Below, one piece after another: positions 5,663 to 6,579 of a stretch of 6,579 bases of DNA (the first letter of the stretch is position 1; each line of letters begins with the position of its first letter). The notes beneath the pieces were generated by a model. The model was not told where the DNA came from, ran no database searches, and worked only from the letters and a program-made list of their open reading frames with translations. This stretch comes from Gammaproteobacteria bacterium (GTDB lineage Bacteria > Pseudomonadota > Gammaproteobacteria > Steroidobacterales > Steroidobacteraceae): contig JAURMS010000107.1 of the NCBI GenBank assembly GCA_030830595.1, forward strand, positions 1 to 6,579, written 5' to 3'. The position numbers were made by a program, and so were the translations under genes.

Positions 5663-6579
5663 ACCGCGGCAAGCTCATCAAGGGCATCCTGATCTGCGCA
5701 GCCGGTCTGCTGCTGGCCGCGTCGATCGCCGTGACCTGGCTGGTGCGCAGTGAATCGGGCCTGAGGACGCTGGTCGACCTGCTCGACAGGGTGTCGGCAC
5801 TCGAAGTTGATGCGGTGGGCATCAGCGGACGGCTGAACGAGGGCGTGACGCTCACCAGCCTGGTGGTGACCTCCCGCACGCTGGAGCTCGCCGCAACCAA
5901 CGTGAAGGTCTCGATGCGCGCCTATCCGCTGCTGCTGGGTGAATTATCCCTGCCGGAGCTGGTCATCGGCACCTTGCAGGTGAAGCCACTCGGTAATGCG
6001 CCTGCAGCGGATGAGCCACGCTTCCTGCCACGCTGGCTCCGCATCGACATCGGCCGACTCAGGATCGGCGAGCTGCGAGTGGTGAGCAACGCCGGCAGCA
6101 CGAGGGTGGGCTCCATCGATGCCGGCGTCGAGATCAGTCACGCCCGGGTCGATGCCGTGCTCGGGTCACTGCGCAGCCCGCTCGGCTCGGCGAGCGGCAC
6201 GCTGCGTGCAGTCGCTGCGCGGCCGTTACGACTTCGGCTGACGGTGGACTGGCAGACACAGCAGGTAGATGGCCTCGAGGGCTCGCTGCAGGTCCGTGGC
6301 GACCTTGACCGGCTGACCGGGCAGTTGACTGCGCGGGGTCCCATCGAAGCCTCTGGAGACATCTTGCTTGAGTCGCTGGGTCCCGACCTCAGCTGGCAGC
6401 TGGACGGCAACCTCGCCTACACGACGGCACCGGAGGGCCTGACACAGTTCGCGGGGGGCCCTCTGCGGGGGCGGTTTCGCGCGTCCGGCAGCCTGCGCGA
6501 ACTGGCGCTGGGGGCCGATCTCGACGCCCTGCCCACCTTCCCCGACGGACTCGTCCTCACGGCCGGGCTGGAATTTCAG
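5659..6579 (+). CDS. tamB: Translocation and assembly module inner-membrane subunit TamB, N-terminal part (3' end outside window)
   Basis: TamB is an AsmA/YhdP-like protein anchored in the inner membrane. It forms a long periplasmic beta-groove that reaches TamA and is thought to carry lipids or substrate strands. The first 307 residues are present, out of a usual length of over 1,200. The frame opens with GTG inside the tamA stop (GTGA, 4-bp overlap), which implies translational coupling. A basic N-terminus (N-R-G-K, residues 2-5) precedes a single membrane anchor at about 9-29, followed by repetitive beta-strand sequence typical of the family, including the early ISGRLNEGVTLTSL block (residues 54-67) and a later SLGPDLSWQLDGNL stretch. 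No stop occurs to the right edge. The identification rests on these features and on the canonical tamA-tamB order. Confidence 0.92.
   Translation, partial: MNRGKLIKGILICAAGLLLAASIAVTWLVRSESGLRTLVDLLDRVSALEVDAVGISGRLNEGVTLTSLVVTSRTLELAATNVKVSMRAYPLLLGELSLPELVIGTLQVKPLGNAPAADEPRFLPRWLRIDIGRLRIGELRVVSNAGSTRVGSIDAGVEISHARVDAVLGSLRSPLGSASGTLRAVAARPLRLRLTVDWQTQQVDGLEGSLQVRGDLDRLTGQLTARGPIEASGDILLESLGPDLSWQLDGNLAYTTAPEGLTQFAGGPLRGRFRASGSLRELALGADLDALPTFPDGLVLTAGLEFQ

Overview
The window is GC-rich, densely packed bacterial DNA. Its gene set (YadG-type ABC ATPase, FlhC-family regulator, NudC, NRDE-family protein, TamA and TamB) points to a proteobacterium, most likely a gammaproteobacterium outside the enterics. 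I see no insertion sequences, tRNAs, rRNAs, CRISPR arrays or phage genes. The genus cannot be fixed from this sequence.

Layout: positions 1-1452 are on the minus strand and 1560-6579 on the plus strand, diverging from one 107-bp intergenic region. On the minus strand are a 221-residue protein (787-1452) and, 95 bp downstream, the start of a YadG-like ABC-transporter ATPase (1-691) that runs off the left edge. On the plus strand are an FlhC-family zinc transcription factor (1560-2114), nudC (2133-3077), an NRDE/TANGO2-family gene (3088-3864), tamA (3905-5662) and the first quarter or so of tamB (5659 to the right edge). The plus-strand spacings are 18 bp, 10 bp, 40 bp and a 4-bp overlap, so the five genes could share one transcript.

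The most interesting part is the divergent pair. The plus-strand gene is clearly FlhC-like: it has the LAM-LI and LSxxR-x-x-KLY helices and a CxxC...CxxC zinc site. No ordinary flhD lies next to it. The divergent minus-strand protein, which looks anonymous at first, aligns without gaps over about 60 residues of its C-terminal half with E. coli FlhD as I remember it. Its N-terminal half appears to be a second, more degenerate copy. I therefore propose a tandem FlhD-like protein paired with an FlhC-like protein, separated by a shared control region that holds a perfect 10-bp inverted repeat (1505-1526). This is inference, but it can be tested.

The remaining genes are housekeeping or envelope functions. 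NudC hydrolyses NAD(H) and removes NAD caps from RNA. The NRDE protein has an uncertain role. TamA and TamB form the translocation and assembly module that links the inner and outer membranes. None of these is flagellar, so the FlhC-like regulator sits in an unusual neighbourhood.
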